Part shown: positions 20,584-30,338 of the stretch, piece by piece
How positions within the stretch are numbered: the stretch's first letter is position 1
Layout of the letters: the number at the start of each line of letters is the position of its first letter
Source of the DNA: Astropecten irregularis
Lineage: Eukaryota > Echinodermata > Asteroidea > Paxillosida > Astropectinidae
Assembly (NCBI GenBank): GCA_963971285.1
Contig: OZ020254.1
Coordinates: 18,010,932 to 18,074,931, forward strand
Length of the DNA stretch: 64,000 nt
Direction of reading: 5' to 3'
Made by a program: the position numbers and the translations under genes
Notes under the pieces: model-generated
What the model saw: only the letters and a program-made list of their open reading frames with translations
What the model was told of the DNA's origin: nothing
The model's database searches: none

Positions 20584-23500
20584 GCAGATAAATTTCATCT
20601 CTCATTTATACCACAAAAGCTTTCTAGATAGCACCTCAATGCACTAATGTTAATTATTAATAGTACATACTATTAATATCCCACATGAAGTGACAGCTAG
20701 CGGCGATACATGTATGACAAATATGTTTGCAAATTGCCTGTGATTATGATTTCAGAATGGCATTGCAGCTTATTGTATGTTCAATGTGGCATAGCAATGC
20801 TGGTTGAGTTTAATGGTGTGATTTAAGAACATTCAGTGATTATAACCAAAGAAAAGGTAATTCTGTGCTCTGCCTAAAATAGTCATAACCTAAAGGTAAT
20901 TTTTTCTGGGGTGCTCATTTATCTCAATTCACTGTTCTTTTTTAACATCTTTACACTTTTTTCAACAGATACAAATTAAAATTCCAATTTATGAAAAGCA
21001 GCTAACCTTGGCTTAAGTCAAAAATTGGTTCCATTTTTTGTAGAATTTGTAACCGACTCCATTTGTAAAAAACATATTTTTCCGTCAAGTAATAATTCTT
21101 CACATCTGTTTTCAGAGCTGAGAGAGGGACATTTTTCATTCATTTTAATTTTGTACACGTGGAATCTATAAATAAATAATATTGAATTGACCACTTTACT
21201 GTTGACACGGTTACCAAATAGAAAGACTATCCACTGCAATACAGAGGTTGGTCTTTTCCTTAATCCATAACAGTACTATACTGAAGACCAAAAGGAAATG
21301 GTACATGTAATTTCATACTTTGGGGGCATACTAGAACAGAAATCCTCAAAGATTTAGCTATAACTTTAGCTATAAATAATAATTTTAATTCCATCGGCAT
21401 TAATTTAAAAAGTATTTCTCCTGGAAAGAGTACAACCAATTACCAAAAACAGTTTTGATCTCGAGGTGAGATCAGAACTCTTGTGAACAGATTTGAAAAT
21501 GCTGTGAGCGTTTTTCACTTTTTTCTATTAAAAGTACACATACATGTATATGAATTTTTATTTTTAAATTCCAATTCATTTGACAAACTGTATATTGGAT
21601 GCGATATGGTAGAACTGAATAATGCACTTAAACAAATTGCATATTAATTTGTTGCAGGGATAGAGTAGGACTTTCTTACACTTTATTATCAGTTTATCAT
21701 AAACTATAGTAGCAGAAATAAAGTTACTATACAGGGTGTCCGAAAAAAAATGCAACACTTGTTCAGAGAACTACATGTATTATATGAAAATTAAACTGTT
21801 CATCACTTCAAGATTCAGATATGTGATAGATGTTTTGGCTATCATCATGTAGAATTTGAGCAAAATTGGACTAAAATTGAGTGAAAAAACTAAGACTGAA
21901 CTACCCAACCTCAAAACCTGACTTTCATCTTTCTTTCATGCACATTATGTGTGTATTGACCACTATGGGTGTTATCCTTGTAAATTTGTTTTTAGGGAGT
22001 ACTCTTTCAATTGGTCATATTTTCGCAAATTTTAGCCCCAATATGCTTAAACTCTACACGGTGATAGCCAAGACATGGTTGTATCACATAATTATGTGAA
22101 TCTTGAAGTGATAAACAGTTTAATTTTAACATAATGGTTCCCGACACAGTGTTGCTTTTTTATTGGGACACCCTGTATAGCAGCTACTCATTTTTCATTT
22201 TATGCTTAATAATGTGTACTATATAAAAAAAAGAGAAAATTTTATGACATTCCAGTGTGTGATTATTTATAATTCTTAATGTGGAACATTTGTTATTCTT
22301 TGATGGCTGTTGTTTTAATTGATTATCACTCTATTTTATCCATAACTTGCTAGTGTTATGATGTATATGCTCATCAATTGCATACATAACATGCATTTAA
22401 TTTATACCAAAAAATGGTGGTGTGCCTTATGGATGTTTGTTTTTAAAGTGAGCTTTTAAACATATGTTGTTGTTAAATATGCTATTAAAAAGCTTTTCAA
22501 AGTCAAAATTTTCAAAACCGAAAATTACATTGCTAAACTGTTCATGTGTAGACTGCATCCTCCCCAAACAAAAGTCATGTATGATGTCTTCTTTAACCTG
22601 TTCACCGCGTGGTTGGGTTAAAAACATATCATGATTAGACATCGTTTTTATCATCAATTCGATTTGAATTATTTATGGATAACTGCAAATTAATCTTCTC
22701 ATATGAACCATGAGCAGCTCTTTTTGTGCAATTTTAATATTACATGATAATTTATCCTGATGGAAACATATAAAATAATGTTTTAAATAAAACAATTGAT
22801 TCATTTGCATTTGCCAGCATTAAACAGTTGACTCCACTTGTTTTGTTTTTTCTCACCATATATATTTTTCTTTGACCACATTGCCAAATCTTTATAAAAT
22901 TAAATAATAGTCATGCCATTTTGCTCCTTGCCATAACTTCTATTGTAATGACGAGTACAATGCCCTCACGCGACCCTGGAAAACTGAAAAAACTGCTGGT
23001 AGTCGCGACTAGCATTGACATTATTTTTTTACAAAAATAGTATAGCGCCCTCAATAGTAATAACTTGATTAGGAATTGGAACCCAGACTCATCAAATAGA
23101 GTGTCTCGTAGTAATACGAAGTAATGCGAGGGCCATACTACTATTTCGTCATTGGGGAAAACTGGAAAACCCCTTTTGTTCTTCCGGGGATATATTTTTG
23201 TTGTCTTCCTGAGTACAATGTAACTCCTCCATGGCAATAGCCAAGGATCTCCCCCTGTAGTTATTTTTCATGCCATAAGCGGACCACGTTACGAAAGATT
23301 GAGGTTGTTTTCAGTTTTCTAAGTTAAGGGTCTATACTAGGCCTCGATCAGCCAACCTGCCTGGAAATTATTGTAAACTTACCACCGAATACTACGTCAC
23401 GTGTACACTCGGTCTTCCTCGTAGTGCGCACGGTTACTGATTATACGGTGCACAAAGTAAGTTTGGTTTATTCTCATACCGCTAGTATTAACTAATTACT

Positions 23501-23709
23501 TGAGGATTGAAATGCGGGGTTTTAGACTATAATAATTTATGAGACAGCTGCACAATATGATAGGGCCTCGGGCTCAGTCTTCTCACAGTCACAGTCACAC
23601 AAACTGACTTCAGTTTTTTTTTACATGATCAAAAATGAAAGCCCTGCCCTCTTTTGAGAAATTTAACCTTGCTATTAATATTCCAAAAAGGACACCACCA
23701 CCTATGTAT
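20584..23709. other. FADS6 downstream region, A/T-rich, no gene seen
   Basis: Contains the FADS6 3' untranslated region (AATAAA-like sites near 21170), a fragment of the dispersed repeat (about 21330-21530), a TIR element (21728-22179) and low-complexity A/T sequence. Short inverted words (ATAGTATAGCGCCCTC and GAGGGCCATACTACTAT, 23036-23141) look like another small palindromic element. No coding sequence is recognised. The last 75 bases (about 23635-23709) resemble part of the interior of the 640-bp TIR element. Confidence 0.5.
21728..22179. mobile_element. TIR element with TACAGGGTGTCC ends
   Basis: Left end TACAGGGTGTCCGAAAAAAA and TGCAACACT; right end AGTGTTGC, TTTTTTATTGGGACACCCTGTA. TA lies on both sides, as for Tc1/mariner-type insertions. 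The inner arms are also inverted (AAACTGTTCATCACTTCAAGA against TCTTGAAGTGATAAACAGTTT). No transposase frame. Confidence 0.75.
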
Positions 23710-25058
23710 TGTAGCGAGATGTGGGTGGGACTGGACACCAGTCTATTATTCTCAGAAGTTTGGGCCAAACACTGACGTAATGTCTAAAAATATTGTGTAG
23801 GTGATTTTTACAGTTTGTATGGTAACAGCGTCGACCAATCAGAATTAGAGTAGCCATTGCCGCTGGGCGGAAGTGGAGCCCCGGGGCGTGGCTTAAGTTG
23901 CCATAGCTTTAGTGTTATAATTGTGTGCATGTGGGCGATGCATGCGTTGACCATGTGCTTTTGGGCGACATGACAGTTCGTGTCAAGCCAGCATAGCGTA
24001 AAGTTCGTGTCAAGCCAGCATAGCGTAAAGTTCGTGTCAAGCCAGCGTAGCGTAAAGTTCGTGTCAAGCCAGCGTAGTGAAAAGTTAGTTGCCAGACAGC
24101 ATAGCGTGCGTGCCGTAGTGATTGTGCAGCACAGTGCAGCGTAAACTTCAGTCCGGTGAGTTTGGGAATCTTGTGTGATTATTGTCTGAGATAGTCGGGT
24201 CGAAGTTTGGCCTGGTCTCGCTCCGATTGCTTGTGTAACTGGTAATTTGTGTCTGTGTCTCACTGTCACAGTGTACAGTGTAGAGGCAGGAGTATCCCGA
24301 ATTTCCAGTAGGCGAAGGGTTCGTTGTCCTTCGTCGTAGTGATCGAGAGTTGAGTGTGAGCGGCCATTGTTATTGCTATACATTGCATTAGCGCAGCGTT
24401 GGGCATAGGAGACTCGCAGAGTGTATAGACAAGAATTCCGTTGGCACGGTACAAGTGTACGAGTTGTCATAGGTGTGGATCAGTGCGCACAGATTGCCGT
24501 TGATTCCCCCCGGTGTGTCTGGCGGGCAGCAGCGTTGCATAGGGAACAGACTAGAAGTCCGTTGGCACGGTACTAGTGTACGAGCTGCCATAGGCGTGGG
24601 TCAGTGTGCACAGTGCACTGCTGATTCCCCCCGGTGTGTCTGGCGTGCAGCATCTTTGCGTGCATTGCAGCGATGGTCAACTGCTGTTATTAATTATTGT
24701 ACAAACGAACTCAGGTACTCCCAAACGTAGACACGCCCCAGTTATTCATAATCCAGAGAGAGTTGTGAATAAAACCTTCAGTACCCTGTTCAGACATTAT
24801 TCCTGGTGTCCAAGTGTGCAATCATTTATGGTTGTCGAAGTCACAAGCGACAGGTTAATAAACAGACTTAATAGGCCCCTCAGCTACCAATTAGGCGGTA
24901 CATTTCCACCGAAACGAATTCACAGTCCCTGGGCCTGAAGATCGTTCGTCGACCTTTCTGGGCTCGAGGCAGGGAGGTTAAGGGAGTTCCTAGCCATAGT
25001 CGGTGGGGATACCCTGACCTGCAGACTCGTCGGAAAGTTTTAAATAAATAACGCCACA
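23710..25058 (+). repeat. 5' long terminal repeat
   Basis: 1349 bp with TG...CA ends (TGTAGCGAG...CGCCACA). Inside are four to five tandem 27-base units (GTTCGTGTCAAGCCAGC..., about 23966-24095) and a ~125-bp internal duplication marked by TTCCCCCCGGTGTGTCTGGC at two places. A poly(A) signal AATAAA is at 24778. I see no difference from the 3' LTR. Short open frames across it repeat identically in both LTRs and are not genes. Confidence 0.95.
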
Positions 25059-25060
25059 AA

Positions 25061-25079
25061 TGGTGTCAGAAGTGGGATT
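25061..25079 (+). promoter_or_regulatory. Primer-binding site, tRNA-Leu type
   Basis: TGGTGTCAGAAGTGGGATT begins two bases after the 5' LTR. It is complementary to the 3' end of a eukaryotic tRNA-Leu (…CCCACTTCTGACACCA). Confidence 0.85.
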
Positions 25080-25241
25080 TGGAGCTGAGTAGGCGGTAAG
25101 TCTTTGTGGTTTCTTGGTTTGTTGTCCGTCTAGAGTATCGGCCGGAGACCAGTACAGTCGTTAGCCGAAAGACAGGGACATTAGAGGCCCAGAGATTGGC
25201 CTGTAGACAAACAAGAAAGAGACCAGGGTATTCGCTCCAGA

Positions 25242-26795
25242 ATGAGCGCAGAGGGCACTTCCGGTGTCGGAAATGAGCTGCAGAAGCTCAGGTTGGAAGC
25301 GCAGTTTTTGCAATGGGAAAGAGATCTCATGGCGAAGAAACTAGAGGCTTCCATGGGAGAAAAGTTTGACCCAAGAGTTGGGAAAACTGTCCAAAGAGAG
25401 GATGGACATACACCCGTAAAGGACGGGCGTGTGAGATATCAGGTAGATTCTGATATTGAGTTTCAGCTACCGGAAGAGACTTCTGGTTATGGAACTCGGA
25501 ATGAGACAAGTCAGTTCTTGTTTCGCAGAAAGTCGCCTGAGAGTACTCCCACAGGTGGGAAAAATGTAAGGTTTGGGAAGAGCACACCCATTCCGAGTGT
25601 CCCGAGGTCAAATCGGGCAGAGTCAGAGCCTAGGGGCTGTGACATGGAAGAACTGCAAAGTTTTCTGTCCGGTTCTAGTGGCATGGAGTTGGGTTCGAAG
25701 AGTACGAATCCATTCAAAGAAGAGGAGTCAATTACTCCTAAGAGGCTACACAGTGAGCTGTTAAGTTTTGCAACCCGCCCAGAGGAGGCGAGAAACAACA
25801 GCGTGGTAGCAAATGAGGACAATCCTTCGGTAGGCCCATGGCCGCTGAAGAGAGAGCCGAGGATTGTTGGGAGCGAGGGTAGTGGGTTGAGGCAGCTTTA
25901 TAGCCGTCGCCCCAATATCACTCCCGATAGATTTAGTGGCCGTGTGCCATGGAAAGAGTATTTCCGGCACTTCGAGTCATGTAGAGTAGTGAATCAGTGG
26001 AACGAAGAGCAGGCTGCTAGCTATTTGACTGCCAGTCTGCAGGGAAATGCCCTGAGATTGGTGGGGGATGCTCCCAGTGGAGAAACCCTCACCTATAGTG
26101 GGCTTGTAAAACTACTCGAAAGAAGATTTGGGCCAGGTCGACAGAGTGAGAACTATCTCGTCGAACTGAGGCACAAGAGGCAAGGTCCCAAGGAGACTTT
26201 GCAGGAACTGGGTCAGACTATCAAGGAGTTAACTGTCAAGGCATACCCTGAAATACAGGGAGAGTCACTTGACCGGTTAGCAAAGAACCATTTTCTTGAG
26301 GCAGTCGAGAGTCGGTCTGTGCGAGAGGGCATAAACCGAGCACGCCCAAAGAATCTGGACGAAGCCTTACAGGCCGCCCTAGAAACCGAAGGGTTTGAGA
26401 AAGTCGAGCAGCAGAGAACGCTCGATGGAAAACCGGTGAAGTTGGCAAGAGCAGTCGACTCCGGAATGGAACAGAGATTTAGTAAAATGGAGCAAGAGCT
26501 TGGTAACGTGGTCGGCCTGCTGGCAGAATTGTCAAAGCAGGTACAGGGTAAGAGTACCCAGACGACCACAGTTGAAAGCACTCCTCAAAAGGGGCAGAGA
26601 CCCCATGACCAGAGACAAAAAGGCAGGAGATGTTTTAACTGCCAAGAGCAGGGGCATTTTGCAAAAGAGTGCAAAAAGCCCAAGGGTTTCCTGAATTCGG
26701 GAAACGGGTACCAGCCGCACGTAGGGCCCGCGGGCAGGCTGGAGGTGACCGAGGGCCCAAGAGGAGATACAGTGAAGGCGAAAGAGGCCAAGTAA
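25242..26795 (+). CDS. gag: Retrotransposon Gag polyprotein
   Basis: 517 residues, intact. The N-terminus is coiled-coil-like (LQKLRLEAQFLQWERDLMAKKL, charged and heptad-like). The capsid-like retrotransposon gag domain spans about residues 225-385 (RFSGRVPWKEYFRHFE, WNEEQAASYL, LQGNALRLV, LLERRFGPG, RLAKNHFLEAV). A CCHC zinc knuckle of form CX2CX4HX4C lies at about 464-477 (CFNCQEQGHFAKEC). It would coat and package the element RNA. The next frame is reached by -1 slippage at 26699-26705. The start ATG at 25242 is the first in the frame, 163 bases after the primer site. Confidence 0.93.
   Translation: MSAEGTSGVGNELQKLRLEAQFLQWERDLMAKKLEASMGEKFDPRVGKTVQREDGHTPVKDGRVRYQVDSDIEFQLPEETSGYGTRNETSQFLFRRKSPESTPTGGKNVRFGKSTPIPSVPRSNRAESEPRGCDMEELQSFLSGSSGMELGSKSTNPFKEEESITPKRLHSELLSFATRPEEARNNSVVANEDNPSVGPWPLKREPRIVGSEGSGLRQLYSRRPNITPDRFSGRVPWKEYFRHFESCRVVNQWNEEQAASYLTASLQGNALRLVGDAPSGETLTYSGLVKLLERRFGPGRQSENYLVELRHKRQGPKETLQELGQTIKELTVKAYPEIQGESLDRLAKNHFLEAVESRSVREGINRARPKNLDEALQAALETEGFEKVEQQRTLDGKPVKLARAVDSGMEQRFSKMEQELGNVVGLLAELSKQVQGKSTQTTTVESTPQKGQRPHDQRQKGRRCFNCQEQGHFAKECKKPKGFLNSGNGYQPHVGPAGRLEVTEGPRGDTVKAKEAK
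26699..26742 (+). promoter_or_regulatory. -1 ribosomal frameshift signal (GGGAAAC + stem)
   Basis: In the gag frame the bases read TCG GGA AAC, so G_GGA_AAC (26699-26705) is a canonical X_XXY_YYZ heptamer. After a 5-base spacer comes CCAGCC (26711-26716), which pairs with GGCTGG (26737-26742) around a GC-rich loop. Slipping one base back at this site enters exactly the protease/integrase frame. It lies just after the gag zinc knuckle. Confidence 0.8.
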
Positions 26796-28501
26796 AGCGC
26801 AGTAAGCCAGAAGTTGAGGGGCAGAGAACAGTTTCTCTGCCTAACTCTGCTTATGGTCCCCGCTATGGCCTATTCGTAGATGGTGTAGTGAGGGGTACCA
26901 GTTGTCGATTTTTAATTGACACGGGATCCACTGACACCTTGATCAATACCACTGTGTATTATCAGATACCGATAGAACAAAGACCAGTCTTGGACAGAGG
27001 TGAAGTCCAGGTTAGACAGGTCGATGGCACCCCATTGGCCGTATTGGGTGTTGCCTGGATAGAGGTGCAGGTTGGTAAAACCAAGCACGAAGTGAAAGCA
27101 ATTTTCACAGAGATGAAATGCTCGGGAATTTTAGGCATGGATTTCCTGTTACCGACAGGCGGTAATGTGGATTTCCAGGCAAAAATATGGATATTGAATG
27201 GTGAGAAGATACACTGCACTAGCAGTGCAGGAAAACCATTCGCCGAGATGGGTGAAGAGCCACCCATGGGCCAGTCACCAAGCCGGGAAGAGTTGCTGGT
27301 GAGGGGCATCACTGCCCAACCAAGCACCCCTAGTGCTGCGACAAGAGAGGCTCAACTGGCTGATGAGAGCATGAATTGTCTCATCAAGATGAAGGAGGAT
27401 GGAAAGGACCGCCCCGACTGGGCTGCGATGTCCGCCCTCCCAGCAGCCAGTAAGACAGTTTGGTCCTATTGGAACCAGTTAGCAATCAGAGATGGTTTGC
27501 TATACAAGAGATGGGAAGCAGATGATGGCGAGTCAGGGAGATGGCTCCTGGTTCTGCCTCAAAAGTTGAGAGCAGATGTGATTAAGGAGTTGCACGGTGG
27601 TAGACTAAGTGGTCACTTAGGGGTCAGGAAGACCTTGGCCAAAGTGAAGTTCAGGTACTTCTGGCCAGGAATGTCTGCGGACGTAAGGTCATCCCTAAAA
27701 AGTTGCGACCTGTGTGCCAGGAGGAAATCCCTTGCGAAGAAAAGGGTTGCGCCATTGCAGCAAAACCCAGTAGGCATTCCTGTGGAACGTGTAGCCATAG
27801 ACTTGCTCGGGCCACTGCCCGGGACGGACAGTGGCAATCAATTGGTCATGGTAGACTTGGTGACAGAGGACCCGAGTGCTCCCGGTAATGACCAAGAGAC
27901 AGACTTTGCAGAGAGCCTGCAAAGCAATTTGCAACAAGCTCACGAGAGAGCTAGGGTCTGCCTGGGGAAGAGTACCCTGCGGCAGAAGAGGAATCATGCA
28001 AGAGAGAGGCATGAGGTTGAAGAGGTTGAGGAACCTCTGAGAGAGAGGCACAAGGTGCCAGTAAATGACACCGGTGACGAGGTTCAGGAATCTCAGAGTA
28101 AAGTTCCAGCGGACACGGGAAGAGTTCCGGTGTGTATTGAACCTCAGAGTAAGGTTCCGGTGAACACGGGAAGTGTTCCTGTGCGTTCAGAACCTCAGAG
28201 GAGGTACCCTGGGCGAAAACGCCCATTGCCTTTACGGTACCGTACACTCGAGAAGATGTCCTGCCCCCCTGCCCCCTCTTCGATGACCTCAGCAGCAGTC
28301 TCCAGTCTGGAGATGATGTCCAGGACGGGTTCCGACGATGACGACAGCAGCATCCAGCGTCCTACCCCCTCCCAGGAAGGTTCGACAGCTAGTCGACATG
28401 AGGACCGGCCACGACGGAGGATGTGGAGTTCGCCACTGCGTCGACAGGGAGTTGGACCAGCCCTCAGCATCTGCCGGTATGCGATGACGTCATCTCTCTA
28501 G
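26705..28501 (+). pseudogene. pol: Pol remnant: protease joined to integrase N-terminus
   Basis: Reached by -1 frameshift from gag; open to TAG at 28499-28501. Numbering from the in-frame ATG at 26669: aspartic protease about residues 65-185, with DTG at 84-86 and ILGMDFL near 154-160. From about residue 228 (REAQLADES) the sequence is the linker before integrase, then the HHCC zinc domain (H309, H316, C346, C349) and the first catalytic Asp region (VAIDLLGPLP, D378). The second Asp and the Glu of the integrase triad are missing. The frame resumes at a C-terminal stretch (QQAHERARVCLGK...RQKR) and a tail with a tandem repeat (SKVP..TG.VPV..EPQ). RT and RNase H are absent between protease and integrase. 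Both deletions leave the frame open. Confidence 0.88.
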
Positions 28502-28918
28502 GGAGCTCTGTTTTTGATTTATTCATGTGTTTTCTCTTGTTGTTGTTTTTTTTATTGAAGAAGCCGTTTATTTTTGTGTAAAAAGAAGAGAGTAAGTCTT
28601 GCCAGAAAACCTCTTTATTTTATTTGGACCAAAGCATTCATCCTCTTATAATTGTGTAAATTATCTTGATCTGTAAATTATCTGTGATTATTTAATGACC
28701 TTCCAAAATTTATCTTTTGAAATTGTGATTCTTATGCTCTGTATAATCATCTCAGGACCATTAGAAAGTGTATAAAAGTTTTGTGCATATTTAATGAGGG
28801 GCGAAGTAAGTTTTTAGGGTTTTTCTAAAGGTTAGACTTGTGTCAGTCGCCCATCTCGTGAGTGTTTTTGGTTTTAGCTGGTTTGGACTGGGGACAGTCC
28901 AAGCTAAGCTCGGGCCTG

Positions 28919-30267
28919 TGTAGCGAGATGTGGGTGGGACTGGACACCAGTCTATTATTCTCAGAAGTTTGGGCCAAACACTGACGTAATGTCTAAAAAT
29001 ATTGTGTAGGTGATTTTTACAGTTTGTATGGTAACAGCGTCGACCAATCAGAATTAGAGTAGCCATTGCCGCTGGGCGGAAGTGGAGCCCCGGGGCGTGG
29101 CTTAAGTTGCCATAGCTTTAGTGTTATAATTGTGTGCATGTGGGCGATGCATGCGTTGACCATGTGCTTTTGGGCGACATGACAGTTCGTGTCAAGCCAG
29201 CATAGCGTAAAGTTCGTGTCAAGCCAGCATAGCGTAAAGTTCGTGTCAAGCCAGCGTAGCGTAAAGTTCGTGTCAAGCCAGCGTAGTGAAAAGTTAGTTG
29301 CCAGACAGCATAGCGTGCGTGCCGTAGTGATTGTGCAGCACAGTGCAGCGTAAACTTCAGTCCGGTGAGTTTGGGAATCTTGTGTGATTATTGTCTGAGA
29401 TAGTCGGGTCGAAGTTTGGCCTGGTCTCGCTCCGATTGCTTGTGTAACTGGTAATTTGTGTCTGTGTCTCACTGTCACAGTGTACAGTGTAGAGGCAGGA
29501 GTATCCCGAATTTCCAGTAGGCGAAGGGTTCGTTGTCCTTCGTCGTAGTGATCGAGAGTTGAGTGTGAGCGGCCATTGTTATTGCTATACATTGCATTAG
29601 CGCAGCGTTGGGCATAGGAGACTCGCAGAGTGTATAGACAAGAATTCCGTTGGCACGGTACAAGTGTACGAGTTGTCATAGGTGTGGATCAGTGCGCACA
29701 GATTGCCGTTGATTCCCCCCGGTGTGTCTGGCGGGCAGCAGCGTTGCATAGGGAACAGACTAGAAGTCCGTTGGCACGGTACTAGTGTACGAGCTGCCAT
29801 AGGCGTGGGTCAGTGTGCACAGTGCACTGCTGATTCCCCCCGGTGTGTCTGGCGTGCAGCATCTTTGCGTGCATTGCAGCGATGGTCAACTGCTGTTATT
29901 AATTATTGTACAAACGAACTCAGGTACTCCCAAACGTAGACACGCCCCAGTTATTCATAATCCAGAGAGAGTTGTGAATAAAACCTTCAGTACCCTGTTC
30001 AGACATTATTCCTGGTGTCCAAGTGTGCAATCATTTATGGTTGTCGAAGTCACAAGCGACAGGTTAATAAACAGACTTAATAGGCCCCTCAGCTACCAAT
30101 TAGGCGGTACATTTCCACCGAAACGAATTCACAGTCCCTGGGCCTGAAGATCGTTCGTCGACCTTTCTGGGCTCGAGGCAGGGAGGTTAAGGGAGTTCCT
30201 AGCCATAGTCGGTGGGGATACCCTGACCTGCAGACTCGTCGGAAAGTTTTAAATAAATAACGCCACA
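28919..30267 (+). repeat. 3' long terminal repeat
   Basis: 1349 bp, same length as the 5' copy and apparently identical base for base, which implies a very recent insertion. It ends CGCCACA and is followed directly by GTATT, matching the GTAT(T) before the 5' LTR. Confidence 0.95.
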
Positions 30268-30338
30268 GTATTTAGGTGATTCACTTTCACAAAAGTGGTT
30301 TTGATTTCATTATATAAACAGGTGTCAAGTCTTTCAGC

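Larger units (their letters stand above)
23710..30267 (+). mobile_element. Non-autonomous Ty3/gypsy-type LTR retrotransposon
   Basis: Structure: LTR (23710-25058), 2-base spacer, primer site (25061-25079), gag, -1 frameshift site, protease joined to an integrase fragment, LTR (28919-30267). Flanking GTAT (or GTATT) on both sides is the likely target duplication. Reverse transcriptase and RNase H are absent, as is most of the integrase core, so the element needs enzymes from elsewhere. No clear polypurine tract touches the 3' LTR; the last bases before it are AGCTCGGGCCTG. It inserted about 70 bases upstream of the CARD gene start codon, in the same orientation. Confidence 0.92.

Noticed and set aside
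23808-24938. Frames of 62-220 codons inside the 5' LTR (repeated in the 3' LTR)
   Set aside because: They lie in the long terminal repeats, overlap tandem 27-base units and show no protein similarity.
26705-28501. Complete pol gene
   Set aside because: No RT (YxDD-type) or RNase H region exists and the integrase triad is incomplete, so it is annotated as a remnant.
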